This document shows, piece by piece, positions 21,484 through 34,200 of a DNA stretch of 64,000 nucleotides. The stretch is from contig JAVHZZ010000017.1 of NCBI GenBank assembly GCA_036250195.1, positions 2,356,001-2,420,000 of the forward strand, read 5' to 3'. The notes below the pieces were generated by a model. The model made no database searches, had not been told where the DNA came from, and worked only from the letters and a program-made list of their open reading frames with translations. Each line of letters opens with the position of its first letter. Within the stretch, counting starts at the first letter, position 1. The translations under genes were made by a program, and so were the position numbers. Origin of the DNA: Mixophyes australis (lineage: Eukaryota > Chordata > Amphibia > Anura > Limnodynastidae).

Positions 21484-21666
21484 GTGGTGATCAGGGGAGG
21501 GGTGGCAAATTTTAGCCCTGGGGGGAAACCTCGATTCAACAGCCTATTAGGACCATTTTAAAGGGAAAAAAAGGCTAGTGGCTAAGTGATCCAGCCCAAG
21601 GTAGCCCATTATGTGACCGGCCCGGTGGGCAGATGCCCCCCAGCCCAGCCTGCCCCTGGTGGTGAC
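21484..21666. mobile_element. hAT-type MITE, 167 bp, with 8-bp TSD
   Basis: Element 21492-21658 begins CAGGGGAGG and ends CCTGCCCCTG (imperfect inverted ends). It is flanked by GTGGTGAT (21484-21491) and GTGGTGAC (21659-21666), a 7/8 matching 8-bp duplication as expected for hAT. Confidence 0.8.
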
Positions 21667-21933
21667 TAATGACAGTGAGTACTGGTATAATTACACCTTG
21701 ATTACAGATAAGACTTTGATTCTTTTATTTTTTGTGAATGTGCAATTTTTATATTATTCAATAAATTTGTTTTTATGAACATATACTATATGGGATTTCT
21801 CATTCTTTATATCTATGTATTGTGTGAACTAGACAAGCAATATTGAGCCAACAGGAACCTGTACAGATAAGCAAAATAATTTATATTTATCTGGTACATA
21901 TAGTATATGTGGTTTAGTGTGAAATAATATAAA

Positions 21934-21937
<4 letters not shown>

Positions 21938-21970
<33 letters not shown>
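21938..21970. repeat. (TA)n microsatellite
   Basis: Uninterrupted TA run flanked by aattat on both sides. Confidence 0.85.
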
Positions 21971-21973
<3 letters not shown>

Positions 21974-21999
21974 TTATATACGTGCTTGGACGCTCACAA

Positions 22000-22590
22000 G
22001 TATATGTAGGTTAAGAGACCAGTGGAAGTCTTCATAAAGCAACACTTCCCCAGCTGGATAATATATAACACATAGTGTAGTATGTTCACACTTAAATATC
22101 CTCCACCCAGAAGAGCATTAAAGTCCAAAGACTAACGATTTTTCTTGTACAATAACTGGTGTTCAGTTCCTGGTGGTGCAGTTGTCACTGGAAACCAGTG
22201 AACCACGTGTAGGTGAATGGGGTAACCCCCTTATATAATGTGCTTCCTTAAAAGCTTCTTGTTTAATTGCGTTGTATTCTCTACATTGATCTTCATAGAG
22301 TCTTCTTTCAGTATATAGCTCCCAATATGGAAATGTGAAAAAAGACCTAAAAATATCTACTGCATTATTCTTTATTACACCGATACCAAATATTTAAAAA
22401 TACACTCACGTTCCATATAGATAAAAACTGGTGCACAAATAGGTACCATCTACATAAATATAAGGTGGATGACCCTACCACAAAGCTCACATGAATAGAC
22501 ACGGAGGAAGGTAAAGCTGAAATTAGTCCCGGAATTCTCCTTCCAATCACCAACCAAGTGAACGTCCTGGTCAGCGAGGAATCACCACAG
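22000..22590. other. No gene recognised
   Basis: AT-rich sequence. May be the untranslated part of the Penelope-like element seen at 22592-24545. Confidence 0.35.
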
Positions 22591-22591
22591 T

Positions 22592-22640
22592 GACCAACGC
22601 GTTTTGAATCCTCAGATTTGAGTCTTTCTCAATGTTACTA
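22592..22640 (-). other. Hammerhead-like core in a probable Penelope-type LTR
   Basis: The minus strand reads ATCTGAGGATTCAAAACGCGTTGGTC: a CTGA box, a short spacer and (G)AAACGCGTTGG. It lies about 1.2 kb downstream of, and in the same orientation as, the endonuclease remnant at 23850-24545, which fits a Penelope repeat. Confidence 0.35.
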
Positions 22641-22649
22641 ATTGTCTGA

Positions 22650-23849
22650 CTTTTTAAAGTGTATAGCAGCCAATAAAGTGCCGCCGTGGAGACAAAGATC
22701 CTGTACGGAAGTCTGGGCTGGAATATGGCAGAGCTAATACTTATAGCTATGTTGAGCTCCAAAACGAGGCTTTAACTCAATATTAAACGGATTTGTTTAT
22801 GATACTATAAAAACTAAAATAAGGCATACATCTAAATAAAACTTTTCTATAATAAATTAACTTCTGAAATGAAGTTTTGGCTTGAATTTAAACAGAACTA
22901 TACATGATATGAATTTTGAGAGTTTTGATCCAAATATAAACATAGCTCTCTAAACATTCTTATTTATCCCAAAATCAAGACTTGAGAAGCTAATACAAAA
23001 ATGATGTATCGGACATGTACAGGAATAAAACATACATTCATCAACACTATTTCCAGCGATACAATAGAGTCACAATATAAATATTTTTACTTTGTCACAA
23101 GTCACCCTACCAGTTAAGTTACCAGAACCTGTCGTTGATGAGAGCTTCATCTTTAGCAACCTCCTTTCCTATAGAACCAGATGTGTTTGCCGGTGCTCGG
23201 TTGTCCCCAGGGCTTAATCTCGAGTAGTGGTAACTTAATTTAGGTAAGTGGGCACCACAGAGGACTACGCAATGAGATGTTGAGCTGAGATCTCTATGGC
23301 AACTGGGATGCAGGATGCACCAGGACCAAATTTAGCAGGTATATGGAGTTTGCAACAGGATGCAGTACCAACCTTCACCAGTATAACAGATTGGCAGTGC
23401 AGAGTAGAGGATGGTATAATATCAGATGTGGACTGTGTAGAGTTGGAGCTAGAGAGCAACACAGTACAAGGGAAGGTGCTGGAGCAAGATCGAGCTATAA
23501 ATCAGGACTGTGAAACACTGCTGACACAGATGAGTTCAATGGAGTGGAGAGCAAAAATAAAATGTCATAAAACCCCAAAAATGAAAGTGCATAAGTTGTG
23601 TAAAAAATGAGAACACAATGATATGTGGAGTTTATAATTACCTATATGTAATGCCAAATGATGCCATTAGTAAATATCTATTATACATTCTAATCTATTA
23701 GTTTGCAAGTAACTACCTTTCTGTATAACAATTGCTTTCCATATCTAGCGATCACCTTTGCTAAATGAAACACAGTTTTTATTACAGTGTATTCATATGA
23801 ATTATAAGAATGTCAAATGTTTATCGTGATTATATCATAACTGAGTTGC
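22650..23849. other. No gene recognised
   Basis: A 104-codon plus-strand frame at 23296-23610 overlaps an antisense frame. No motif supports either. Confidence 0.35.
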
Positions 23850-24545
23850 CCTGTATCAGATAAGAGCTAAACAATCCATAAGGAGAATTCTCTTTGATTC
23901 CCTCTTGAACTCCTGATGGAGATCTCCTCCTCTCAAACCCATCTTGATCGACAAAGGCCTGTAGTGATCTTGGATCACAGTCATAGCACTTCATAAAGTG
24001 CCTTTCAACATATGTTAGTTGTTTTAAATTATCTCTGTCTCTCTTGACTCTCTTTATGTTGTTTACATGCTCCAAGATTCTATTTTTGAGTGACCTGCCT
24101 GTTATGCCACCATAGTTTAAGTTACAGGGGCAAGTTAAGCAGTAAATAACATTCGGAGGGTTACAATTTATGAATCCTTTGATTTAACTCTCGAGAACCG
24201 ATCTTTATACTCCTTTGTTTGTATCATAAATTGGCATGCCCGGCATACGCCATATTTGAAAAAACCCATTGGTCGATTAGAAATTCTCTTTTCAAATGTT
24301 GAGAAACTTTGGACTAAATGAAACCCCAAATTCTTAGATCTACACCATGTCATAGAGATCCTATCCTCTAACACTTCTTTCAGGTCATAATCAGACTTTA
24401 GGATATTCCAATGTTTCTGGAAGATATTGGCTATTTGCTGTTCACTGATCTTTCTGCTTTTCGTACAAGCCTAGATTTCAGTTCATATGATCTTTGAGCA
24501 TAGATGTTATCATCAGAACAATTCCGTTCTAATTAATTCTCCCTT
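23850..24545 (-). pseudogene. Penelope-like element, endonuclease (GIY-YIG) region
   Basis: Two minus-strand frames joined by a frameshift near 24170 give VCRACQFMIQTKEYKDRFSR, then NPPNVIYCLTCPCNLNYGGI, then TGRSLKNRILEHVNNIKR. The Cys-rich linker followed by a GIY-YIG-like nuclease core (VIYCLxCPC ... YGGITGR) is the Penelope signature; it cleaves DNA for target-primed insertion. RT is not visible upstream, where the DIRS element begins at 24571. Confidence 0.65.
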
Positions 24546-24608
24546 GGGTATCGCTTGAATTACTGCTGGAAAAATGGGATTTTTACTCACCGTAAAATCC
24601 GTTTCTCT

Positions 24609-24741
24609 GACTCCATTGGGGGACACTGCGAGACATTGGGTATAGTAGTGGGCTCAGGAGTTCTTGTCATTTTAACTGTTAAATCTTTGGACTCCTCCCC
24701 TGCTATGCCCCTCCTCTCCAGAGAGATCCTCAGTTTTGACT
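24609..24741. repeat. DIRS inverted terminal repeat, left
   Basis: The inverse complement matches 28886-29016 with few changes. Together with 24571-24608 it forms the element end that is represented in the internal complementary region. Confidence 0.85.
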
Positions 24742-24851
24742 AACAAAGAGTGAACTTAAGGAGGTAACATAACCTAGACAGGTCTTAATAATAAAGAACC
24801 ATAATCAAAATTTCCACACACAGAATTATATACAGAGCAAGGGAGGGTGCG

Positions 24852-24950
24852 CAGTGTCCCCCAATGGAGTCAGAGAAACGGATTTTACGGTGAGTAAAAA
24901 TCCCATTTTCTCTTCACTGCCATTGGGGGATACTGCGAGACATTGGGGAT
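24852..24950. repeat. DIRS internal complementary region
   Basis: Contains tcccccaatggagtcagaga and ggattttacggtgagtaaaa (inverse of the left end) fused to tcttcactgccattggggga (inverse of the right end). It overlaps the 3' end of the recombinase region. Confidence 0.8.
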
Positions 24951-24964
24951 ATACCAAAGCTTCC

Positions 24965-25690
24965 TCAAGGGTGGGAATGCTCTGGACCAGCTGCACGCAT
25001 AATCCTGCGACCAAAGCTTGCATCAGCCGATGCAAAACCCTGAAGTCTATAAAATCTTGTGAATGTGTGGACGGAAGACCAAGTCGCTGCTCTACACAAC
25101 TGTTCTGCCGACGCGCCGTGCCTAGCCTCCCAGGAGGCACCCACTGCCCAAGTAGAATGTGCCCTTAAAGTCTGCGGAACGGCTAGAGAAGCTAAAACAT
25201 AAGCCTCACGAATCGTGGACGTAATCCACCGAGCAATTGACTGCTTTGAAGCAGGCCAGCCTCTTTTATTGGCGTCATATAAAACGAAAAGATCTCTGGT
25301 AATTCTAACCTGCGCTGTACGATCTACATAAATTTGTAGAGATTGCACCACATCCAAGTACTGCATAGACCCTTCTGAAGAGTCCCTCTTTGCCTTAAAA
25401 GCCGGGACAACAATTTCCTGATTTAGGTGGAATCTAGAAACCACTTTAGGAACAAAAGACGGCTTGGTCCGAAGGACTGCCCTGTCTGCGTGAAAAATAA
25501 GAAAAGGAGGGTCACAGCGAAGTGCCCCAAGCTCAGACACTCTTCGTGCTGAAGCTATGGCCAACAAAAACACTGTCTTCCACATAAGATACCGTAAGTC
25601 AATAGACTGTAAAGGCTCAAACGGATCGTCCCCAGGAGCTTCATGCAACTGAGAACAGAGACACTCCTCTTCCTCAGCAAGGCTCTGGTC
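24965..25690 (-). pseudogene. DIRS tyrosine recombinase, catalytic Arg replaced
   Basis: Integrase-type recombinase that would insert the circular DNA. Visible: ASARRVSELGALRC with the first Arg, then an H-x-x-R block that reads HSTWAVGASW with Trp where the second Arg should be (CGG to TGG, a CpG-type change), and HTFTRFYRLQG with the nucleophile Tyr. The frame is otherwise open for 227 codons, but its N-terminal part is missing because of a deletion that joins it to the RT region. Confidence 0.85.
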
Positions 25691-26420
25691 TTTGACTGCA
25701 AAGCTAAGACTTTTTCTGCTGGGAGATAAACTCTCAGAGACTGAGTATCAAAAAGCAGACCCAAGAATCGCATCTGCTGAGTTGGCACCAGCGATGACTT
25801 GGGTAAATTCAACACCCAACCGTGACTCTGAAGAAACTGCATAACAGTCTGAATCTGTTGGGATGAAAGGACCGCAGACGGTGCCTTCAACAGAAGGTCG
25901 TCTAGGTAAGGGACAATTGTTATGCCCTTCTGGCGCAATAGACTGGCCATGACTGCCATGATCTTGGTAAAGACTCTCGGAGCGGTAGCCATCCCGAAGG
26001 GGAGTGCCCTGAACTGAAAGTGCTCCTTTCCTACTGCGAACCGAAGGAGACTCTTGTGTCCTTCCCAGATCGGTACATGTAGGTATGCTTCCTTGATGTC
26101 TAATGATGCCAAAAACTCCCCTTTTTCTATCCCTGCTATCACAAAGCGAAGGGATTCCATGCGAAATCTTTGAATCTTCAGCTGCTTGTTCAGAGACCGA
26201 AGATTCAGGATGGGCCGGAAGGATGCGTCTGGTTTTGGCACCAGGAAGAGGTTTGAGTAAAAACCTCGCCCCCTTTCTAGAGGAGGGACCTGAACTATTA
26301 CTTGAGCAGAAAGGAGCTTTTGTATGGCTTCCTAAAGTGCTACACGTCTGCGGGGGCAAGAGGGGAGAGGAGTGGGCTAGATCTATGACGTAGCCCCGGG
26401 ACACAACTCCTTGAACCCAG
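25690..26420 (-). pseudogene. DIRS reverse transcriptase, RNase H deleted
   Basis: RT blocks in order: AQVIVQVPPLERGRGFYSNL, KPDASFRPILNLRSLNKQLK, FLASLDIKEAYLHVPI, RALPFGMATAPRVF and the intact catalytic VPYLDDLLLKAP, then KSSLVPTQQMRFLG. A frameshift near 26310-26330 separates the N-terminal part. After KTRALLRKR (about 25700) the recombinase follows at once in another frame, so the RNase H and any methylase-like domain are deleted. Confidence 0.85.
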
Positions 26421-26501
26421 AGATCCGTCGTGGATTTCCACCACCGATCCCTGAATTGAAGAAGACGTGCCCCCACCTGATGCTCCCCCTGAAGAACTAT
26501 G

Positions 26502-27913
26502 TCACGCGGAGGGCTTGTCTGCTGGACGAGCAGAACCTCTCCTTGCTGTACCTCTAGCTCCTCTGCCTCTAATGGCCGATGATCTAGACACTGAGGAATA
26601 CCCTCTATTAAAGGCACCCCCTCGGGAAAAGCTCCGAAAGGAACGAAATCTACCCTGACGGGGCCTGTTTGAAACCGTGGATAGAGCAGTACTCTTACCT
26701 CCCGTGGTCTCCTGAATAACCCTTTCGAGCTCCGGCCCGAATAGAGTTTGTCCATCAAAGGGTAAATTCTCTAAAGCTTTCTTAGAGTCTGCGTCCACCG
26801 ACCACGTCCCTAACCATAGACGACGAGCTGCTACAGTAAGAGCCGAGCCCTTGGCATTTACCGAAACTGCATCCATGGCAGCGTTCCCTACGTACTCCGA
26901 AGTTTCTAGTACATGTTCTGCTAGATCTACTAGCTCTGTACGCGGAGTGTTATCTCTAAGGCCCTTAATCAAAGCCTCCATCCATAACTGTACAGCCTTG
27001 TTGGCCCATGCTATAGCCATATTAGGCCTAAACAAACTTCCCACAGCGGTATAAGCTGAGCGAAGAGCCAGATCACACTTCTTATCAGTGTAATCCTTAA
27101 GGGTTATACGCTCTTGGACCAGGATAGCTGAAGATGAAGCTAACCAGGCTACCGGTGTGTCCACCCTAGGCAAAGTCTCCTATTTTACTGTGTCAGGAGG
27201 CAGAGGATAAAGAGACTTACTTTCCCGGCATCATAAACTGCTTATTTGGCTTGTGCCAAGCTTCAGAAATAATCTCCAACATTTCTGGAGAATGCGGGAA
27301 AATTGCTAACTGTGCCTTAGGTCTTTTAAATAAGGATATATCCTTAGGCGCTACGGGCTCCGGATCAGCTAACCCTAAGGCATGTCTGATTCCCCAAATA
27401 AGACTGTCCACACTCGTGGAGCCAGTCAGAATCATAGATAGCCTCCCCTTCTGGGTCGATATCTACCTCACCTTCTTCGGCTGAGGAGCGATCAGAAAGC
27501 TGATCTATTTCCAGATCTGCATCAGTAATGGCTCTCTTACCCCTCTGGGAAATAGATACTAGCCTATCTTCCCCGTGGGTAGACCCTGCCTGTGATGTGG
27601 CATTCTCGTCAGACTGGCTGCCTGCAAGTGTAAGTGGGGTAGTGTTGTCACGTACCTCTATTGCCCGCAGCATCACAGCCGTCATTTTCTCCATAGCCGA
27701 AGAAAAAGACCTAATCCAGGGCGGTTCCACCATTGCAGAGGATCCCTCCTGGGCTGGGTTGTTTCGCCTCTGAGCGTCCGCAGTACAAGCTGCGCAAAGG
27801 GCGTTTCGGTCTGTGTGGCCAACAGAAAGTTTTGTGTTACATTTTGAACAGGCATAATATACTGCAGCAGGCACAGAAGTACCCTTGCCTTTAGCTGTCC
27901 CCTTCTCCGCCAT
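26502..27913 (-). pseudogene. DIRS gag (broken)
   Basis: Starts MAEKGTAKGKG at 27913 with a Cys-containing segment (YACSKCNTKL, ALCAAC). A frame change near 27400-27450 leads into DSLIWGIRHALGLADPEPVA and FPHSPEMLEIISEAWHKPN, then a stop near 27185 precedes PRVDTPVAWLASSSAILVQE. An Arg/Gly/Ser-rich tail follows (RPRQGRFRSFRSFSRGGAF). This is the DIRS capsid protein with at least one frameshift and one nonsense codon. Confidence 0.8.
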
Positions 27914-28009
27914 TGTTCTGCTTCTTAAAATAATTATTAAAAGAAATACAGACAATTTAAGACGACAAAATAGGAGTCCTGTGCTAGGAAGTCTCTGAAA
28001 GAGCACCAC

Positions 28010-28885
28010 TCTAAATAATACAAAAGACCGTTATAGTACATGGGTCCCTGTCTGTGAAAATTCCTTTTACATGAAATAACTCACAAGACCATATAACACC
28101 ATATATACACTCCCCAAATGCTCTTCTAATCATACAAGCCTGTAGCGATTAGGGCATATAAGGATATCACCGGAGGAGAGGCAGAGCAGAGGAATCTAGA
28201 CAGAGCTGCACGCTTTCAGCAGTGACCTTCTCTTCACCCCCGCAGTTCACCGTGCAGGAAGACCAGATCCAGGAAGCTACGATAACACTCCTCCCCTTCC
28301 TGGCTCTGCCCGCTCTGCCTCTGTAAAACATAACTCGCTGGCCCCATCCTCCAATGGCCGCCTAGGAGAGTCTAATGGCGCGCTATTCAGATTTTATGCC
28401 CAGCTCAGCGCGCTCCTTACTGCAGCCGACTCACCTCTCCCGAGTGTGAGCGCTGCTTCTGTCCCCCAATATACTCGTTCTGTCTAGGGAGAGCGGGGAC
28501 CTGCGGCAAGAGGATCGCGGCGGGGGGGGGGGGGAGGCTGATACAGCTTCACTCCCCTGCCGCTGCTAGACACATACAAGTTGCACTAAAACACTGTTCT
28601 GTGTCCCTTCTGAATATATTTCACCTTCCACTTAGACCAATAAACCTAACTAATGGCCCCTTAGAATAAATGCCGGCAGGGGTGCTGGTAGAAATGAGCG
28701 CTAGGCTTCACTTACCTGCGCTGGGATCCAGAGTGAGCAGAGCTGAGTCCTACTCACTCTGCTGGGTCTTGCCTGGGATCCCGCACTGCACCTGAATAGA
28801 ATAAAAAATAAAAACATGTAATCCTACTGCTAGACAAAGTATAGGCAGGAGCCTATACTCCAGTGACCGAACTCTAAGTCACTTA
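28010..28885. other. DIRS 5' untranslated region
   Basis: Between gag and the right terminal repeat (the 5' end in the minus-strand sense). GC-rich around 28200-28560 with a G run at 28521-28532. No coding evidence. Confidence 0.6.
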
Positions 28886-29016
28886 AAAAAACTAAGGATC
28901 TCTCTGGAGAGGAGGGGCATAGCAGGGGAGGAGTCCAAAGATTTAACAGTTAAAGTGACAAGAACTCCTGAGCCCACTACTATACCCAATGTCTCGCAGT
29001 GTCCCCCAATGGCAGG
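28886..29016. repeat. DIRS inverted terminal repeat, right
   Basis: Inverse complement of 24609-24741 (gatctctctggagaggaggg ... tgtcccccaatgg). Confidence 0.85.
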
Positions 29017-29026
29017 GAAGAGAAAT

Positions 29027-29938
29027 TAGAATTTATAAAATGTAAGAAGCTGTCTCTGGTATGTGTACTGTCAGTGGCTTCACTAGGCAGGCACAAGATG
29101 GCTGATTATCTTCTGCTTAGTTATTTTATGTATAGAGGAAGTGAATCTGCATGATACAGGGGGTTGGGTAGTGTTATGTGGCTGCGGGGGCTCACTGTAC
29201 CATTATTAACCCTGGCACATCACTCATCAAAAATTTTCACTTGTGCAGTGCCAGAGGCAGGGAGACACTGTGACAAATGGAGCCCATCACTGACCAGGCT
29301 TGTAGAACAATCCCTGCACTAGTCTGACTTACTATAACAGGATCACTCTGAACAAGTCTAATTGAAAAGGTGAAATGAAAAGAGTCAATACTACTGAACT
29401 TTTATATTTCAGATCCCCATAAGATGGAGCAAAGTTTTGCACCCCTGTAGACACATCTTGACCCACTTAGCCATGGGCATACCATATAAATGAGAGCTTT
29501 TCTACAAAAATGACACCCTAATATTGCATTTAGACCGTGGGACACATTTTTCAAAATTCATAATCAATCCCCAATGGCAAAGTATTACAGATTACAGGAT
29601 TATTATATGAACTCACACCTTCAATTAGAGAGTATGAACAAACATACTGTAACAGTGTCTCAGATCCCACATTATATCTCCAACCCATTTCCAGAATTAT
29701 ATATTACTCAGTACCCAATATATCAAGGTAATCTTGTTTTAACTGTGTACAGTGTGGACGATATCTGGTAGATAAAATAGTTCCACACATGAGTGATCAT
29801 ATTTTGTGTATAAACTATGTGAATATATTATGCTTAGTTTAATTTACATTAATAAAATCAACTGTTTTAACAATATTAAGAGTTCTGCTTTTCTCCTATG
29901 TGATATTCAAGACCTGATTCATTTGTAAACCATTTTCA
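29027..29938. other. Intergenic / 3' flank of zinc-finger gene
   Basis: AT-rich. No motif recognised. Probably includes the 3' untranslated region of the minus-strand zinc-finger gene. Confidence 0.4.
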
Positions 29939-31284
29939 TTACTCAGAACATGGATATGGTTTGTCATCTGTGTGAGTTATCTGATGCTCAAAAGGATTTG
30001 ATTTGTATCCGAAACAATTCCCAAACTCAGAACATGGGAATGTTTTCTCACCTGCATGGGTTCTCTGATGTTTGATAAGTTTTGAGTTCCATGGAAAACA
30101 TTTTCCACACTCAGAACATGGAAATGGTTTCTCACCTGTGTGAGTTCTGTGATGTTTGACAAGGTTTGACTTCTGTGCAAAACCCTTCCCACACTCAGAA
30201 CACGGAAACGGTTTTTCCCCTGTGTGAATTCTCTGATGTTCAATGTGTTTTGATTTCTGTGCAAAACATTTCCCACATTCAGAACATGGAAATGGTCTCT
30301 CACCTGTGTGAATTCTCTGATGTTTGATAAGTTTTGATTTCTGTGAAAAACATTTCCCACACTCAGAACATGGAAATGGTTTCTCACCTGTGTGAGTTCT
30401 CTGATGTCTAATAAGTTTTGATTTTACGGCAAAACATTTCTCACACTCAGAACATGGAAATGGTTTCTCATCTGTGTGAGTTTTCTGATGTTCAACAAGA
30501 TTTGATTTGTATACAAAACATTTCCCACACTCAGAACATGGGAATGGTTTCTCGCCTGTGTGAGTTCTCTGATGTTCAACAAGTTTTGATTTATGTGCAA
30601 AACATTTCCCACACTCAGAACACGGAAATGGTTTCTCACCTGTGTGAGTTCTCTGATGTTCAACAAGTTTTGATTTCTGTGTAAAACATTTCCCACATTC
30701 AGAACATGGAAACGGTTTCTCACCTGTGTGAGTTCTCTGATGTCTAATAAGTTTTGATTTCTGTACAAAACATTTCTCACACTCAGAACATGGAAATTGT
30801 GTCTCATCTGTGTGAGATCTCCGATGTTCAACAAGATTTGATTTATATACAAAACATTTCCCACACTCAGAACATTGGAATGGTTTCTCACCTATGTGAG
30901 TTCTCTGATGTTCGACAAGCTTTGATTTATATGCAAAACATTTCCCACACTCAGAACATGTAAAAGGGTTCTCAGCTATGTGACTTTTCTGATGTTTATG
31001 AAGAGATAATTTAACTGTACAGCTTTTCCCACCCTCAGAACATGGAAATAATGTATCATCTGTATGAGCTGTACTATGTGTAACAATATCTATGTTATCA
31101 GGATTACATTCCTCATGATTAGAGAGTTCAGATGATTTATCTGCACTGTAAAGTATTGGATATATATTTAGGGTAATTGGGTTCTCTCCTGTAGAATCTT
31201 GAGTAATGTTGTAATCTTCCATTTCAAAATCTGTAGATAAAATCAGTTGCTCCCCCAAGATATTCTTGCATTTACATCCATCTG
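29939..31284 (-). CDS. Zinc-finger exon (about 11 intact C2H2 fingers)
   Basis: Last exon, beginning at the acceptor ttactttcag/CAGATGG. About 90 residues of acidic linker precede the array. Finger 1 (CSEGGKSC) is degenerate. Fingers 2-12 are intact, with the pattern [28 protein letters not shown] and very uniform base-contacting positions. Finger 13 has Cys replaced by Phe (CSEFGNCF), and finger 14 is cut by a stop after CSE. The high identity between fingers suggests recent within-array duplication or conversion. Confidence 0.92.
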
Positions 31285-34200
31285 CTGAAAGTAAAATAAA
31301 TGTAAGGAAGGACATTGAGCTGCAGATTACAATACCCAAAATTTTCAAACTATAAACGAGTTGTTCAGCTGTTTAATTTCAATTTGCAATTGACGAACAC
31401 TTCATTACAATTATAAAAGCACATTATCAAGCACATTGCTTAGATGCAGTCATAATTGGAATTCTTGTAATGACTCAATAAACAAAATATATGACTCTTT
31501 ACTGTAATACATTTTATTACTCACCTGTGCCGATATCTGTAGGGATTTCCTCCTCCTTACACTGCTGATCACCCCTCACATACGTCTCTTCCTTTCCCTC
31601 TATAATTTTTATTTTAATATCAGTCAGGATGTCATCCTAAATAGCCCGCAAAAGAATGATCATTTTTTAGTCAAGTTTTTTTATTGGTATTTCAAAACAG
31701 AACATAAAGAAAATAATTATTTTTGAATAAACGTGATAGATATAAATCACCGGGTGTGACACATTACATCAAAGATTAGTAAATTTCCAATACTTATGCA
31801 GGTATACAAAAACATACAGAATAATATCAAGACTGACAATAATACAGTATATATCAGATGGCATGGGTCCCCATGGACTCATGGGCACCCCTGATCATCA
31901 TCATCATCTATTTCTTTATATAACGCCACTAATTCCACAGCGCTGCACAGAGAACTCACTCACATCAGTCCCTGCCCCATTGGAGCTTACAATCTAAAAT
32001 TCCCTAACATACACACACAGACCAAGAGAGACTAAGGGCAATTTAATAGCAGCCAATTAACCTACCAGTATGTTTATGGAGTGTGGGAGGAAACCAGAGC
32101 ACCCGGCGGAAACCCACGCAAACACGGGGAGAACATGCAAACTCCACACAGATAAGGTCATGGTTGGGAATCAAACTCATGACCCCAGTGCTGTGAGGCA
32201 GAAGTGCTAACTGTTAGGAACCCCTCCAGCCAGTACAGCAAAACCCGGAGTCTGCTCCGAAAGTCCGGTGTTCACTGTTGGGACAGACTTGGCTGCAGAC
32301 AGAGGGTTGTGAGATGTCCACTGGCTGGGGAGAACCCAGGAATAGAGTTACAGAGGCCGTAGAGTAGGAAGTGCAGGAGCGAGTCCAGTGAGACCCCGAG
32401 TGGATGGTGTCAAGACTGATATATCACTCATTGCCACTGGAATAAATAAGGAACAGTTGATAGAGAAGTCCCCTGATCCACAATGGTTTCTGTACCGGTA
32501 CTTGTCCGGAAAGGAACGGAACTTACAGTGATAGGTAAAGATGATGAAACTGAACGTAGGCAGTAGCCAAGGGTAACTACAACCCACAGTACCGGTGAGA
32601 GTCTAGAGATTTTAGGGAAATAGTTCTTAGGCGATTGCCGGGGGTAACTGCAACCCTCAGTACCGGTGAGAGTACGGAGATTTAGGGGTACAGTTCTTAG
32701 GCAGTTGCCAAAGGCAAGAGGGGGCTGGACTGTTTCTGCATTATCCACAAAGAACTCTTCCCACAAGGCAACCAGATCAGGTCCCTTGCCCATTAAAGGT
32801 AACTAAAAGGGTTCAGGTTCCAGAAAGATTGACCCCCTGGTAATGGCAAAGTCTACAGACAATATAAGAGGGGAATGGTCGCAGAGTTGTATCAGTCTTT
32901 CTAATGTAAGATTTTGGCTATGAAGGCACAGGGAGGTGCCCCGGGTGGAGCCGCCTAAGAAGGGATGCGATGAGCTTGCTCCACTGCGAACTGAGCCGTA
33001 AAGAAATCCTTCCCAAAAGCTTGAATTAACCATTTCTCCAAGAAACATTCAGTACCAGGCCCCTCCACTTATTCAGGTAACCCCACAAAACGAGTATTAT
33101 TGCATCAGAGACTCCCCTCACTATAAGAAAGCGTCTGCTTACATGCCAACATCTGAGCTTCCAAATTATCAATTTGACCCTTCATAGGTGCTGTAGCATC
33201 TTCTAGAGTCTCCACTTCAGCCACTCACTATTGGATTTGTTGCATATCATGTCTGAAAAGGGAAAGGTCGGCCAGCTGTAGAAGCTGCTGCAATGTGACC
33301 TCAGGGTAAGTAGGTGAGGTTGGTGCATTAGGAACAGTGGTAGTTTGGGAGGGCACACAGAATGGAGTTTCAAACCGGTCAAGCCATCCGGCCAGAGCAG
33401 CATGATCATATAACGAGGAAAATACATCCCAATATAGAGGAATGGGTATAATAATAGTATTGTATTTCATGGATAAACACTTGTATGAAAGTCTTACCAT
33501 GAAAGTACCCAAGGCAGGATCATAGAACAGAGTCAAGATAGTATAGACACCACTTCTAAAAGGCAAACTGGATAATCCAGATATGGGAATAAGGTTCAAT
33601 AAATAAGCTTATGCCTGTCCCACAGGAGTAATATATATTAGATGTCAAGTGCCAGGATGTTATCACAGCACAAACAGGCAAGATAGCATAAGTCAAATTA
33701 CAGCCACTGTGTGAGGTACCTGCATGCACTCAGAGCCTGAGGCCCAGCTGTTGGGGATCCAATCTGTATCTCAGGATGGAAGGCTGACTTGGAGCAACAG
33801 AACTGTGCAGCATGAGGACAAATTGCCGCTCTCTATGGTGGAAAATAGGGCACTACCAAGACGTCAGCCCAGTTTACAGGACAGGAACATAAAATGTCCG
33901 TCCCCAGCTCCCAGGGCAGAGGGGTATAGTCTACAGCATTGTCATGTACTCAAGTCGCACACAGTAAAGGGAAGAGCCTGAGCAAGTGTCAGCACCCGAC
34001 GACCTGACAGTGATGGGTAAGTATGGTGATCTGTCTCACCACAGCAGGGGTCCCTGGGGTGTCCGCACCAACAGTCAGCGTCAGCAGCACGGAGAGGCAG
34101 AAGCGCTGTCCACCAAGGAGTCAGGCTGCAGCGGGTCCGCTCAGATAGCAGCCTCCGCACACCAGGCTGGGGTCTCGAAGAGCAGCGCGGCAGCCGCGGA

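Larger units (their letters stand above)
24571..29026 (-). mobile_element. DIRS-type retrotransposon, near full length
   Basis: Genes read on the minus strand in the order gag, RT, tyrosine recombinase. Inverted terminal repeats of about 130 bp: left about 24609-24741 and right about 28886-29016. An internal complementary region at about 24852-24950 joins the inverse complement of the left end (ggattttacggtgagtaaaa...) to that of the right end (ttctcttcactgccattggg), the arrangement DIRS elements use to rebuild their ends through a circular intermediate. No target duplication is seen. All three genes carry lesions. Confidence 0.88.
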
